The translations under genes were made by a program, and so were the position numbers. From the NCBI RefSeq assembly GCF_004364325.1, contig NZ_SOCP01000001.1, positions 496,001 through 560,000 on the forward strand: a stretch of 64,000 nucleotides of DNA. Direction: 5' to 3'. Below the pieces are notes generated by a model. It did not search any database, had not been told where the DNA came from, and saw only the letters and a list, made by a program, of their open reading frames with translations. Shown piece by piece: positions 32,413-41,133 of this stretch; position 1 is the stretch's first letter; each line of letters opens with the position of its first letter. The stretch is from Actinophytocola oryzae. Lineage in GTDB: Bacteria; Actinomycetota; Actinomycetes; Mycobacteriales; Pseudonocardiaceae.

Positions 32413-32428
32413 GAGAAACCGGTTGCTC
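32413..32428. promoter_or_regulatory. LacI-type operator O4 (GAGAAACCGGTTGCTC)
   Basis: Palindrome with one mismatch per arm, centre 32420.5, 78 bp upstream of O3. The pair may allow looping or cooperative binding. Confidence 0.6.
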
Positions 32429-32526
32429 GGGGCGGCCGCATGGCCTGATGCCGCCAACGGTCCGCGACAACCGCCCGCCGACGTGCCTATCCTCGGGGGA
32501 GAGGCGTCGACTGGGGGGAGACGGAC

Positions 32527-33444
32527 ATGAACGGACCGTTCGGCTTGCCCGTGCCCATGTTCCTGCTGCTGTACGGCATCGCGATCCTGGCGTCGGTCGC
32601 CTACGCGGAACTCCTGCGCCACCGGCTGTGGGCGCCACGCGTCACCGACACCTCGGCGGTCGACCGCCCGGCGCTGCTCGCCTACCTCGACCACGGCGCG
32701 GACCGGGTGGTCGAGGTCGCGCTCGTCAGGCTGGTCGGGAGCGGCGCGGTGCGGGTCAGCAGGAAGGGCAACGTCAGCGCCACGACGAAGGAGGTGTCGA
32801 ACCCGCTCGACCAGGTGGTGCTGGACGCGATCGGCAGGCGACCACGTCCGGTCCACCAGGTGGTGGAGCGGACCGTGCGGCTCCCGTCGATGACCGGACT
32901 GGACGACATGCTTCGGCGCAAGCGCCTGCGGGTGCACTACGCCGACTCGGACCGTGCGCTCAGGCGTGGACTGGTCGCCCCGTTCGTGTTGCTGGGGATC
33001 GGCGTGGTGGCGTTCGTCATGGGGCTGTTCGCGGACTACCCGGTCGGGTTCCTGCTGCTGGAGATCGTGGTCGGCGCCGCGGTGGTCGGGCTGCCGTACC
33101 TGCGTCAGATGCCGTACGTGACGGTGCACGGCGAACGGCTGCGGGCCGCCGTGCGCGAGAGCGCCGGCCCGGCGGACCTGGTGGCGCTGCACGGGTTGGC
33201 CTGGTATCCCGATGCCGAGGTCGCATCGGCACTGCAGGCCACGCGCTACCCGCCACCGCCGCCGCGACCCGCCTACCAGCCCGCGCCGCCGGCCCCCAGG
33301 CCGCCTGCCGCCAACCCGCACGGCTCGACCGCGTTCGACGGCGCCTACGGACGCCATTCGGGTTTCTACGGCGGTGGGCTCGGTGGCGCGGGCGGGTGTG
33401 GCGGCGGCGGGGCCGGTTGCGGTGGCGGCGGGGGTGGCGGATGA
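32527..33444 (+). CDS. TIGR04222-like membrane protein with Gly/Cys-rich tail
   Basis: A 305-residue protein. Residues about 10-27 form one membrane segment, and two close hydrophobic segments lie at about 140-185. The region between ([18 protein letters not shown], then [10 protein letters not shown]) matches my memory of the TIGR04222 domain, which is typically encoded beside DUF692 proteins. A Pro-rich linker (about 240-265) leads to a tail of almost only glycine with Cys291 and Cys298. The start is ATG 32527, soon after GGGGGGAGA. The stop overlaps the DUF692 ATG (ATGA), so the two are coupled. The two cysteines could be a modification site for the MNIO enzyme; this is a hypothesis. Confidence 0.8.
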   Translation: MNGPFGLPVPMFLLLYGIAILASVAYAELLRHRLWAPRVTDTSAVDRPALLAYLDHGADRVVEVALVRLVGSGAVRVSRKGNVSATTKEVSNPLDQVVLDAIGRRPRPVHQVVERTVRLPSMTGLDDMLRRKRLRVHYADSDRALRRGLVAPFVLLGIGVVAFVMGLFADYPVGFLLLEIVVGAAVVGLPYLRQMPYVTVHGERLRAAVRESAGPADLVALHGLAWYPDAEVASALQATRYPPPPPRPAYQPAPPAPRPPAANPHGSTAFDGAYGRHSGFYGGGLGGAGGCGGGGAGCGGGGGGG

Positions 33445-34250
33445 GCCTGTCCAGGTTGGGCATCGGCATCGGCTGGCGCGCGGAGATCGACCTGACCGTC
33501 GAACGGCTCCCCGGCGTGGACTTCGTCGAGGTGCTGGCGGAGAACGTGCCGCTCGACCCGCTGCCGGAGTCGCTGCGTGTGCTGCGTGCGCGTGGGGTTC
33601 CGGTCGTCGTGCACGCGGTCTCGCTGTCGCTGGGCGGTGCGGAGCCGCTGGACCCCGCACGCGTCGCGCACCTCGCGGCGGTCGCGGAGGCGGTCGAGGC
33701 GCCGCTCGTGAGCGAGCACGTCGCGTTCACCGGCGCCGGTGGGCTGGAGTCCGGGCACCTGCTCCCGGTGCCACGTACCCGCGCGGCACTGGACGTGCTG
33801 GTGGCCAACGTGCGGGACGCGCAACGCGAGCTGCCGGTGCCGCTGGCGTTGGAGAACGTCGCCGCGCTGCTGGACTGGCCGGACGCGGAGCTGTCCGAGG
33901 GCCGGTTCCTCGCGGAGCTGGTCGAGCGCACCGACTGCCTGCTGCTGGTGGACGTGGCCAACCTGCACGCCAACGCGGTGAACCTCGGCACGTCCCCCAC
34001 GCGGTTCCTCGACGAGCTGCCGCTGGAACGCATCGCCTACGCCCACGTCGCGGGCGGCGTCGAGCACGACGGCCTCTACCACGACACCCACGCACACGCG
34101 GTCCGACCGGAGGTGCTGGAACTGCTGGGGGAGCTGTGCGGCCGTGTCACCCCGCCGGGTGTCCTCCTCGAGCGTGACGACGACTACCCGCCGGACGCCG
34201 AACTCGCCGCCGAGCTGGCCGCGATCCGCGCCGTGGTGGCGTCGCGGTGA
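33441..34250 (+). CDS. DUF692 / multinuclear non-heme iron oxidase (MNIO) family protein
   Basis: A 269-residue TIM-barrel protein of the family that includes MbnB, TglH and BufB, iron enzymes that oxidise cysteine residues in peptides with the help of a partner protein. Candidate metal ligands are in the expected places: Glu34-Asn35 (VLAENV), His58 ([11 protein letters not shown]), Glu92-His93 (SEHVAF), Glu in LALENV, Asp and His in [11 protein letters not shown], His in AYAHVAGG, the DTHAHAV segment, and Glu in LLERDDDYP. The ATG overlaps the upstream stop and its stop overlaps the next GTG (GTGA), making a tight three-gene unit. Family membership is firm; the substrate is unknown. Confidence 0.92.
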   Translation: MSLSRLGIGIGWRAEIDLTVERLPGVDFVEVLAENVPLDPLPESLRVLRARGVPVVVHAVSLSLGGAEPLDPARVAHLAAVAEAVEAPLVSEHVAFTGAGGLESGHLLPVPRTRAALDVLVANVRDAQRELPVPLALENVAALLDWPDAELSEGRFLAELVERTDCLLLVDVANLHANAVNLGTSPTRFLDELPLERIAYAHVAGGVEHDGLYHDTHAHAVRPEVLELLGELCGRVTPPGVLLERDDDYPPDAELAAELAAIRAVVASR

Positions 34251-34549
34251 CCCCGGACGGCCGGGCCGAGCTGGCCGCGAGCCAGGCCGCGCTGGTGCGT
34301 GCCCTCCTCGCCGACGGCCCGGTGCCTCCCGGTTTCGACCCGCACCGGGTGCGGGTCGAGGCGGCGTCCCTGCGCGCCAAACGTCGCCGGGTCGCCGAAC
34401 AGCTCCGCCCCGACCTCGCCGACGCGCTGGACGACCGGTTCGCGGAGCTGTTCGACCGTTGGGCGGCGGACAACCCGCCCACGTCCGTCCACGCCGACCT
34501 GGCACGGTTCGCGGCCTGGCTGGCCGAGGAGGGACACCGGACTGTCTGA
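34247..34549 (+). CDS. Small putative partner protein of the DUF692 enzyme
   Basis: A 100-residue protein translated from GTG 34247, coupled to the DUF692 stop. It is predicted to be almost all helix, with charged segments ([27 protein letters not shown]) and no membrane segment or signal. Small proteins in this position beside actinobacterial DUF692 genes resemble the SCO6045-like family. The MNIO enzymes studied so far need a separate partner to bind the substrate peptide, so that role is a reasonable guess. No catalytic motif is visible. Confidence 0.7.
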   Translation: MTPDGRAELAASQAALVRALLADGPVPPGFDPHRVRVEAASLRAKRRRVAEQLRPDLADALDDRFAELFDRWAADNPPTSVHADLARFAAWLAEEGHRTV

Positions 34550-34570
34550 CCCCTCTGGCAGCATCAGCCC

Positions 34571-35725
34571 GTGCGCCATGTGACCGATGACGAACGCCGT
34601 GCCCGGCTCGCCGCCCGGCACGCGCTGGCCCCGGCGTCCCGGGTCGCCACGCCGGAGGACGCGGTCGCGGCGATGACCGTCCTGCACGCCACCGAGGCGG
34701 CGACGGTCTACCTGTCCTGCCACGCCAGGGTCGCCGACCTCGAGGTCGGCGACCTCGACCGGGCGCTCTACGACGACCGGACTGTGGTCAAGCAGCTGGC
34801 CATGCGTCGCACCCTGTTCGTGTTCCCGCGCGGGCTGCTCCCGGCGGTGTGGCCGAGCGCGTCCGCCCGGGTCGCGACCCAGGAGCGGGCGAGGATGTCG
34901 AAGGAGGTCGTCAAAGCCGGCGTCGCCCGTGACGGGGAAGGGTGGCTCGACCGGGCCTGTGCTGAGGTCCTCGTCGTGCTGGCCGACGAGCCTGCGGGCC
35001 GCACGGCCCGCGACGTGCGCGCGGCGGCGCCGACCGTCGCCGCCGTGCCGTCGGGCATGACGTTCACGGCGTCGAACGTGCTCGTGTACCTGGGGCTCAC
35101 CGGCGAGATCATGCGTGGCGCCAACACCGCGCGCTGGTACACGTCACGGCCGCGCTGGACCCTGACGCGGCACTGGCTCACCGACGTGCCCGAGCCGTGG
35201 TCGGCCGCCGACGGGTACCGCGAGCTGGTGCGCCGCTGGCTGTACACGTTCGGCCCGGGCACCGAGGACGACCTGGTCTGGTGGCTGGGCGCCACGAAGT
35301 CCGTCGTCAGGGCGGCGCTGGCCGCGCTCGGCGCCGTGCAGGTGTCGCTCGACGGCGGCGCCACGGGCTGGCTCCTGCCCGACGACCTCGTCGAGGTGCC
35401 CGAGCCCGGGACGTGGGCGGCGCTGCTGCCGGTGCTCGACCCGACGGTCATGGGATGGCGGGGTCGCGACTTCTACCTCGGCCCGCACCGGGAGCCGCTG
35501 TTCGACCTGCGGGGCAACGCGGGCACCACGGCGTGGGCCGACGGGCGGGTCGTGGGTTGCTGGGTCCAGGACGCCGCGGGTGTCGTGGAGGTGCGGTTGC
35601 TGGAGCGGGTGGGCGCCCGAACCCGCCGCGCCCTCGACGACGAGGCGGCCCGGCTGACGAAGTGGCTCGGCGGGCTGCGTGTCGGCAGCGTCTACTCGTC
35701 CGCGGCGATGAAGGGGCCGAGTTGA
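34571..35725 (+). CDS. Winged-helix DNA-binding protein, HTH_42 / AlkZ-like family
   Basis: A 384-residue cytosolic protein matching the HTH_42 (AlkZ/YcaQ-like) family. Segments supporting this are TVVKQLAMRRTLFVFPR near residues 73-90, the region GPGTEDDLVWWLGATKS near 235, and LLPVLDPTVMGWRGRDFYLG near 290. Members include DNA glycosylases that excise crosslinked or alkylated bases, and some are resistance proteins in natural-product clusters. Most actinobacterial members are uncharacterised. The start is GTG 34571, 21 bases after the small partner gene, but there is no obvious functional tie to it. Confidence 0.85.
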   Translation: MRHVTDDERRARLAARHALAPASRVATPEDAVAAMTVLHATEAATVYLSCHARVADLEVGDLDRALYDDRTVVKQLAMRRTLFVFPRGLLPAVWPSASARVATQERARMSKEVVKAGVARDGEGWLDRACAEVLVVLADEPAGRTARDVRAAAPTVAAVPSGMTFTASNVLVYLGLTGEIMRGANTARWYTSRPRWTLTRHWLTDVPEPWSAADGYRELVRRWLYTFGPGTEDDLVWWLGATKSVVRAALAALGAVQVSLDGGATGWLLPDDLVEVPEPGTWAALLPVLDPTVMGWRGRDFYLGPHREPLFDLRGNAGTTAWADGRVVGCWVQDAAGVVEVRLLERVGARTRRALDDEAARLTKWLGGLRVGSVYSSAAMKGPS

Positions 35726-35788
35726 CAGGCGTGGCCGTCCGTAGGAGCGTATTCATCACCGGTTGAGTTTTTGGGTCGAGGGGGTGTG

Positions 35789-36532
35789 ATGACGCGGGAT
35801 CAACGGCTCGATGTCGATTTCGAGGACGTCTACCAGGGGCGTTCACTGGTCCCCGGCGCGGAGGTGCCGATCGACGTGGCGCCGTGGGACATCGCGGGTC
35901 CGCAGCCCGAGGTGGTCGCGCTCGCCGAGTCCGGGGCGTTCCGTGGTGCCGTGCTCGACGCGGGCTGCGGGCTGGGGGAGAACGCGATCTACCTCGCGAG
36001 CCGGGGCCTGCGGGTGACGGGCGCCGACGGTGCCGAGACCGCGCTGCGGAAGGCTCGGGAGCGGGCGGCCCGTGCCGGCGTCGAGGTCGAGTTCACGCAG
36101 GTCGACGTGACCACCTTCGACGGTGTCGAGCAGCGGTTCGACACCGTGCTGGACAGTGCGCTCTACCACTGCCTCGGCGACGAGCAGCGCCTTACATATG
36201 CCGGGGCGTTGTGGCGGGTGACGGCGCCGGGTGCCACGCTGCATCTGTTGTGCTTCGCGGATGTCGGCAACGAGGGGTTCCGGTTGCCCCTGAGCGTCAC
36301 CCAGGACGACCTGCGTGACCACCTGGGCGGGTGGTGGGAGATCCGGGAGATCGAACCTGCTGACTACACCATGTCGATGACGCAGGACGCCGTCGAGCGG
36401 ATGGGTGTCGAGAACCTCCGCCGGACGGGCGTCACCCATGCCCCGGAACACCTCCGCACCGACGACCGGGGCCGGATCGTCGGCCGCATGTGGCGCCTTC
36501 GTGCCGACCGGGCGCCGACCCCAGCGCACTGA
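35789..36532 (+). CDS. Class I SAM-dependent methyltransferase
   Basis: A 247-residue protein with motif I VLDAGCGLGENAIYLA near residue 57, the acidic strand-2 end GADGAETA, and DTVLDSALYHCL as motif IV. It resembles thiopurine-methyltransferase or TehB-like small-molecule methyltransferases of actinobacteria. ATG 35789 is chosen because GAGGGGG lies just upstream; a six-codon longer form is possible. The C-terminus is odd: the last codons and the TGA stop lie within the first unit of a 30-bp repeat array, so the repeat supplies the natural stop. Confidence 0.87.
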   Translation: MTRDQRLDVDFEDVYQGRSLVPGAEVPIDVAPWDIAGPQPEVVALAESGAFRGAVLDAGCGLGENAIYLASRGLRVTGADGAETALRKARERAARAGVEVEFTQVDVTTFDGVEQRFDTVLDSALYHCLGDEQRLTYAGALWRVTAPGATLHLLCFADVGNEGFRLPLSVTQDDLRDHLGGWWEIREIEPADYTMSMTQDAVERMGVENLRRTGVTHAPEHLRTDDRGRIVGRMWRLRADRAPTPAH

Positions 36533-36612
36533 AGGCGTCCTTCGGTGCGCCCGGTGTTATGAAGGCGTCCTTCAGTACGCCCGGTGTTATGAAGGCGTCC
36601 TTCAGTGCGTTG
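36525..36612. repeat. 30-bp palindromic repeat, three copies
   Basis: Units with GAAGGCGTCCTTC at 36531, 36561 and 36591 at an exact 30-base period, with CGCCCGGTGTTAT linkers. The first copy overlaps the methyltransferase stop codon (36530-36532). Confidence 0.92.
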
Positions 36613-36624
36613 GGGTGGGCGCGG

Positions 36625-37175
36625 CTATGTGCGGAGTACCGTGAACCCGCCTGCCGCGACCGTCGCCGTCACCGTCGGCCCACCGCGGGTCGACGTGTTC
36701 AGCAGGCGGCCGCGGCCGTCGTAGCTCAGCACCGTCACCCGGTGGGCGCCGGTCATCGTGATCGTTCTCGTGCGTGGTCCCGGCGCGGCGCTCTGCGGCA
36801 ACGCCGTGTGGTCGAACACGACCTGGCTCACCTCCGGCCGCAGCAGCAGTGCGTCCACAGAGGACTCACCGGCCGTGAACCGTGCCGTGAGCGTGGTCGC
36901 GCCGGGCCGCAGGGTGTCGGCCAGGATGACCGGGAGCAGCGCGCCCGGTGCCGGTGAGCCGCCCTGGGGGCCCGCCCGTCCGGCGTCCACTGTCCCCAGT
37001 GGACGGTTGGACGACCACGACGTCCTGCCCGCACCCGGAATCCGGTTCACCACGGGCATGACCAACCGCGGCTGGTCGGACGCTGGCACGGACCACCGCG
37101 CCTCGGCACCCACCCCGCCGTCCAGGTACGCCCCGCCGCTCCACTGCGACTCCCCGGTCACTCGCGCCCCACGCC
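36625..37175 (-). pseudogene. 3' fragment of a secreted-protein gene (carbohydrate-binding-like C-terminus)
   Basis: Minus-strand frame of about 180 codons that reads as a beta-rich C-terminal domain: GESQWSGGAYLDGG, LVMPVVNRIPGAGRTSW, then TLTARFTAGESSVDALLLRP, ending TVAAGGFTVLRT. It resembles the accessory domain at the end of secreted glycosidases, but I cannot name the family. No start codon, ribosome site or signal peptide precedes it. Upstream it runs straight into the antisense strand of a GH13 fragment, so its 5' part is lost. Confidence 0.55.
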
Positions 37176-37892
37176 GCTGTGGCGTCCTATGTGGACGACC
37201 GACAGCTGCGCGGGGTGTTCGACTTCGCGTTGATGGAGGCGCTGTGGGAGGCGCGGTCGTGGCGGACCCGTATCGCGGAGGCGGAGGCGGCGTACGGGCC
37301 GAGCCGGGCGCCTGCGTGGGTGCTGTCGAGCCACGACCAGCCGAGGCATCGCACGCGCCACGTCGACCGCGAGGACCGGGCCCGGGTGGCCGCGGCGGTG
37401 CTGTTGACGTTGCGGGGCATGCCGTTCGTGTACGCGGGCGAGGAGCTGGGCCTGGGTGACGCCGTGGTCCCGCCGGAGCGCCGCAGGGACCCGCTGGGCC
37501 GCGACGGCTCACGTGCGCCGATCCCGTGGACCGCGGCGGCGGGGCACGGTTGGGCGTCACCCGACCCGTGGCCGCCGTGGCCGCCGCACGCGTCGACCCG
37601 TAACGCGGAGACACTGCGGGCGGACGAGCCGAGCATCCTGTGGCTCTACCGCCGCCTCATCGCGCTCCGCCGCACCCACCCGGACCTGGTCAGCGGCGAC
37701 CTGACCCTGCTTGACGGGCCGCGGGAGGTGCTCGCGTACCGCCGAGGGGACTTCACGGTGCTGGCCAACTTCGCCGACCACCCGGTAAGGGTGCCGTACC
37801 GGGGTCGCGTGCTGCTCACCTCCGGGCGGGAGGGTCTCACGGACGACACGCTCGCCCCGTGCACGGCCGTGGTCGTCGCCGGCACCCGGTAG
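37170..37892 (+). pseudogene. 3' fragment of a GH13 alpha-glucosidase gene
   Basis: About 240 codons matching the C-terminal part of GH13 oligo-1,6-glucosidase/alpha-glucosidases. Present are the conserved segment WVLSSHDQPRHRTR (transition-state Asp), GMPFVYAGEELGL, IPWTAAAGHGW, LWLYRRLIALRRTHPDL and the final beta-domain. The N-terminal barrel with the catalytic nucleophile and acid/base is missing. The frame begins abruptly near 37170 beside the cut end of the minus-strand fragment. GTG 37179 could initiate a peptide, but it could not be an active glycosidase. Confidence 0.8.
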
Positions 37893-37908
37893 CCGCGCGG
37901 GTCGAGTG

Positions 37909-39456
37909 TTATCGCGCCTTCTTGGCCAACTCCTTCGGGAAGTCCTCCTCGAGAACCCCGCCGTTGTTGAGTGCTCGGATCAGGCCCTTGCGTAGCTCCT
38001 TGCTGAACTCGGTGTAGTTCGGGAGAAACGGGCGGGGGCGCGCGTCGACCACGGCGCCTCTCAGCATGTCCTTGTACGGGCGCGTCGAGTCGTCGTAGGC
38101 CGAGTTGCGGGTCGGGGCGAACCCGCCTGCCTCGAAGAGAAGCAGTTCGCTCGCGGGGCTGGTGAGGAACTCGATGAACGCCTGTGCGGCGGGCGCGTTC
38201 TTCGTTCGGCTGGAGATGGACAGGTTCTGGCCGCCGAGCACACTGTGGCCAGGGAGCCTCGCCACTCCGAACGAGACGGTCCCCTTGTCGGTGGCGGACG
38301 TGAGGTTGTCGTACATCACCGGCCAGTTGCGCATGTACAACGTCTGCCCGTCCTTGAAGGCGTTGGCGGCCTTGCCCTCGTCCATTTCTCCCGACTCGGA
38401 GTGGGTGATGGACCGGTCGTGGTAGGCGGTCGCCAGTTTCTCCAGGCCAAGCCGGGCGTTGTCGTCGAACGCGATCTCGCGGTGGTTGAACACCGGCTGG
38501 CCGTCGGTGTTCACGACCTCGCCACCCGCCGCCCACATCGCCTCGAGCGCGGTCACCGTGAGCACTTCCTCGTTCTCCAGCTGAGCGGCGTTCGCGGCCA
38601 CCAGACCGGGGGAGGCGCCGGGTTCTTGCCGGGCGGCCGCCAGGGCCGTCCTCGCCGACCCGCCGAGGACGTCGTCCCAGCTGATCGGTGCCGAGGTCAG
38701 GTCGTCGCGGTAGAATATCAGGCCTGCGTCGGTGTTCAGCGGGAGCGCCCACAGGCCCTCGCGGCCGCGATAGCCGTCCTTGCTCAGGTCGAGCACGTTG
38801 TCGATGAAATCGTCGGTCTTCAGGCCGGTCTCGTCAAGTGGCCGGATGTAGCCGTTTTCGATGAACTCGGTCATCCACACGACGTCCAGCAGGTAGACGT
38901 CGATCTGCTCGTCGCCGTTCGCGGCGTCGACCATGTCGCCGTGCTGTACGTCCGGCTCACCGGACACGGGCCTGACCGTGACCCGGTTCCTCGGGTGCTC
39001 GTAGTTCCACTGCCTGATCAGCACCTGCCGGGGATCGCTCGGGCTCTCGTCGATGGCGCTCATCATGACCAGCTCGCCCGGTTCGAACTCCGGTACGGCC
39101 CTTGGCGTGGAGAACACCGGCGGGGCGAGGTACGCGACCACGAGCCACACCACCGCGAGGACGAGGACCGCGGCGACGCGTCTCGGCCGGGCCATCGCCG
39201 CGATGAACCGGTCGAGCAGCTCGAGGGTCTTCTGCGTGCGCCCGTCCCGCGACGGACGGCGGGAGTCGCGAACGACGCGGATCAGCAGTTCGGTGCACAG
39301 CAGGGAGAAGGTCAACAGGACCGCGCCGAGCGCGACCCGCAGCCATGTCAACGGGCCGTCCGGCCATTCCACGTTGACGAGTACCGAACCGAGCATTGTG
39401 CATGCGATCAGAACGATCGTGATCGCCGTCAACCCGATCACGCGTGATCTTGTCAC
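37909..39456 (-). CDS. Membrane-anchored extracellular solute-binding protein
   Basis: A 515-residue protein. The N-terminus has three hydrophobic segments (about residues 7-27, 35-60 and 95-113), with a charged cytosolic loop between the second and third. Residues from about 128 match ABC-type family 1 solute-binding proteins: VYLLDVVWMTEFIENGYI, GLWALPLNTDAGLIFYRDDL, YMRNWPVMYD and APAAQAFIEFLTSPA. Normal binding proteins have only a lipobox, so the three-helix anchor is unusual. GTG 39456 is chosen because GGGGGAAG precedes it; GTG 39498 is an alternative. No permease or ATPase is adjacent. It may be a sugar sensor or a diverged importer receptor. Confidence 0.82.
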   Translation of the reverse strand: MTRSRVIGLTAITIVLIACTMLGSVLVNVEWPDGPLTWLRVALGAVLLTFSLLCTELLIRVVRDSRRPSRDGRTQKTLELLDRFIAAMARPRRVAAVLVLAVVWLVVAYLAPPVFSTPRAVPEFEPGELVMMSAIDESPSDPRQVLIRQWNYEHPRNRVTVRPVSGEPDVQHGDMVDAANGDEQIDVYLLDVVWMTEFIENGYIRPLDETGLKTDDFIDNVLDLSKDGYRGREGLWALPLNTDAGLIFYRDDLTSAPISWDDVLGGSARTALAAARQEPGASPGLVAANAAQLENEEVLTVTALEAMWAAGGEVVNTDGQPVFNHREIAFDDNARLGLEKLATAYHDRSITHSESGEMDEGKAANAFKDGQTLYMRNWPVMYDNLTSATDKGTVSFGVARLPGHSVLGGQNLSISSRTKNAPAAQAFIEFLTSPASELLLFEAGGFAPTRNSAYDDSTRPYKDMLRGAVVDARPRPFLPNYTEFSKELRKGLIRALNNGGVLEEDFPKELAKKAR

Positions 39457-39549
39457 GATGACTGCTTCCCCCGCGTCTAAATCCCCCCGATATTGCACAA
39501 GCAGCCTATCGGAGGTGGCGGCGAGAGTAGATCACACGTTCGGGTTAAG

Positions 39550-41133
39550 TCACAGTGGGATGTTGCTGTGCTTCCTCGGGGGCGACACCACGCGTTTGGT
39601 GCGCAGTGCCCGCAGTGCCCTGGTCACCGCGACCCGGGTCTCGGACGGGGCGATGATGTCGTCGACGCAGCCGTACTCGGCCGCGACGTACGGGCTCGTC
39701 AGGGTTTCCTGGTAGCTCTCGGTCAGTTCGCGGCGGGCCGCGACCGGGTCCTCGGCCGTGGTCAGCTCCCTGCGGAACAGCAGGTCCACGCCGCCGCGCG
39801 CGCCCATCACGCCGATCTCCGCGGTCGGCCACGCGAAACAGATGTCCGCGCCGAGTTCTTTCGAGCCCATTACCGCGTAACCGCCGCCGAATGCCTTTCT
39901 CGTGATTACCGTGATCTTCGGGACCGTGGACTCGATGTACGCGAACCCCAGTTTCGCGCCGCGCCGGATGATGCCCGCGTGTTCCTGTACCGAACCCGGC
40001 AGGAATCCCGGCACGTCCACCAGCGTCAGGATCGGGACGTTGAAAGCGTCGCAGAAACGCACGAACCGCGCGGCCTTCTCCGCCGCGTCGATGTCCAGCG
40101 CGCCCGCCAGGTGAAGCGGCTGGTTCGCCACCACGCCAACGGACGCGCCCTCGATCCTCGCGAACCCGCACAGGATGTTGCGGGCGAAGTCCTGGTGGAT
40201 CTCCAGCAGGTGGCCGTCGTCCACGATGCGTTCGACCACGTCGCGGATGTCGTAGCCGCGCTCGGGTGCGTCCGGGACCAGCGTGTCCAGCTCCCTGTCC
40301 GAGGTGGACAGCTCCAGGTCGGCCGTCGCCGGGAAGCGGGGCGCCTCGTCCAGGTTGTTGCTCGGCAGGAACGACAGCACGTCCTGCACGTAGGCGATCG
40401 CGTCCTTCTCGTCGGCGGCACGGTAGTGCGCGTTGCCGGTCCGTTCCGTGTGGACGGTCGCGCCGCCCAGCTCCTCCAGGCCGACCGACTCGCCCGTCAC
40501 CGAGCGGATCACGTCGGGGCCGGTGACGAACATGTGCGACGTGCGGTCCACCATCACGATCAGGTCGGTCGCCGCAGGCGTGTACACCGCACCGCCCGCG
40601 CACATGCCCATGATCATCGAGATCTGCGGGATCACCCCGGACGCGGTCACGACCCGGCGCGCCACCTGCCCGTACGCCGACAGCGCCAGCACGCCCTCCT
40701 GCACCCGCGCCCCGCTGGAGTCGCTGATGCCGACGACCGGGCACCCGATCGCCATGGCCATGTCCAGCAGCTTGCCGACCTTCTTGCCGAACACCTCGCC
40801 GACGCTGCCGGTGTGCGAGGTCACGTCCTGCGCGTAGACGCACACCTGCCGCCCGTCGACCGTGCCGAAACCCGTGAGCACGCCGTCGCCGGGTGGGCGC
40901 TTCGCGTCGATGCCGAAGTTCGTCGAGCGGTGCCGCGCCAGCGGGTCGGTCTCCACGAACGACCCGTCGTCGAGCAGCAGCTCCACACGCTCCCGCGCGG
41001 TCATCTTGCCGAGCACGTGCTGGCGCTTCGCCGCACGGGGCGAACCCGGTTGCCGTGCCGCGTCGCGCCGCCGGTGGAACTCGGCGATCCTGGCGGCGGT
41101 GGAATCCAGTGGTGGGACGGGCATCGCGGTCAC
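39550..41133 (-). CDS. Acyl-CoA carboxylase beta subunit (carboxyltransferase)
   Basis: A 527-residue carboxyltransferase subunit of the propionyl/acetyl-CoA carboxylase family. It transfers carboxyl from biotin to an acyl-CoA to make malonyl- or methylmalonyl-CoA. Family features are DSSGARVQEGV, MGMCAGGAVYTPA, SFLPSNN, VDVPGFLPG, and the second oxyanion segment KAFGGGYAVMGSKELGAD. GTG 41133 overlaps the flavin-reductase stop (GTGA). No biotin carboxylase alpha subunit is near, so a housekeeping one is probably shared. Its place at the end of the six-gene operon beside the KAS genes suggests extender supply for the second cluster. Confidence 0.93.
   Translation of the reverse strand: MTAMPVPPLDSTAARIAEFHRRRDAARQPGSPRAAKRQHVLGKMTARERVELLLDDGSFVETDPLARHRSTNFGIDAKRPPGDGVLTGFGTVDGRQVCVYAQDVTSHTGSVGEVFGKKVGKLLDMAMAIGCPVVGISDSSGARVQEGVLALSAYGQVARRVVTASGVIPQISMIMGMCAGGAVYTPAATDLIVMVDRTSHMFVTGPDVIRSVTGESVGLEELGGATVHTERTGNAHYRAADEKDAIAYVQDVLSFLPSNNLDEAPRFPATADLELSTSDRELDTLVPDAPERGYDIRDVVERIVDDGHLLEIHQDFARNILCGFARIEGASVGVVANQPLHLAGALDIDAAEKAARFVRFCDAFNVPILTLVDVPGFLPGSVQEHAGIIRRGAKLGFAYIESTVPKITVITRKAFGGGYAVMGSKELGADICFAWPTAEIGVMGARGGVDLLFRRELTTAEDPVAARRELTESYQETLTSPYVAAEYGCVDDIIAPSETRVAVTRALRALRTKRVVSPPRKHSNIPL

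Noticed and set aside
37187-37614. Full-length minus-strand gene from 37614 to 36625
   Set aside because: Its first part is antisense to well-conserved GH13 sequence. Only the 36625-37175 part looks coding.
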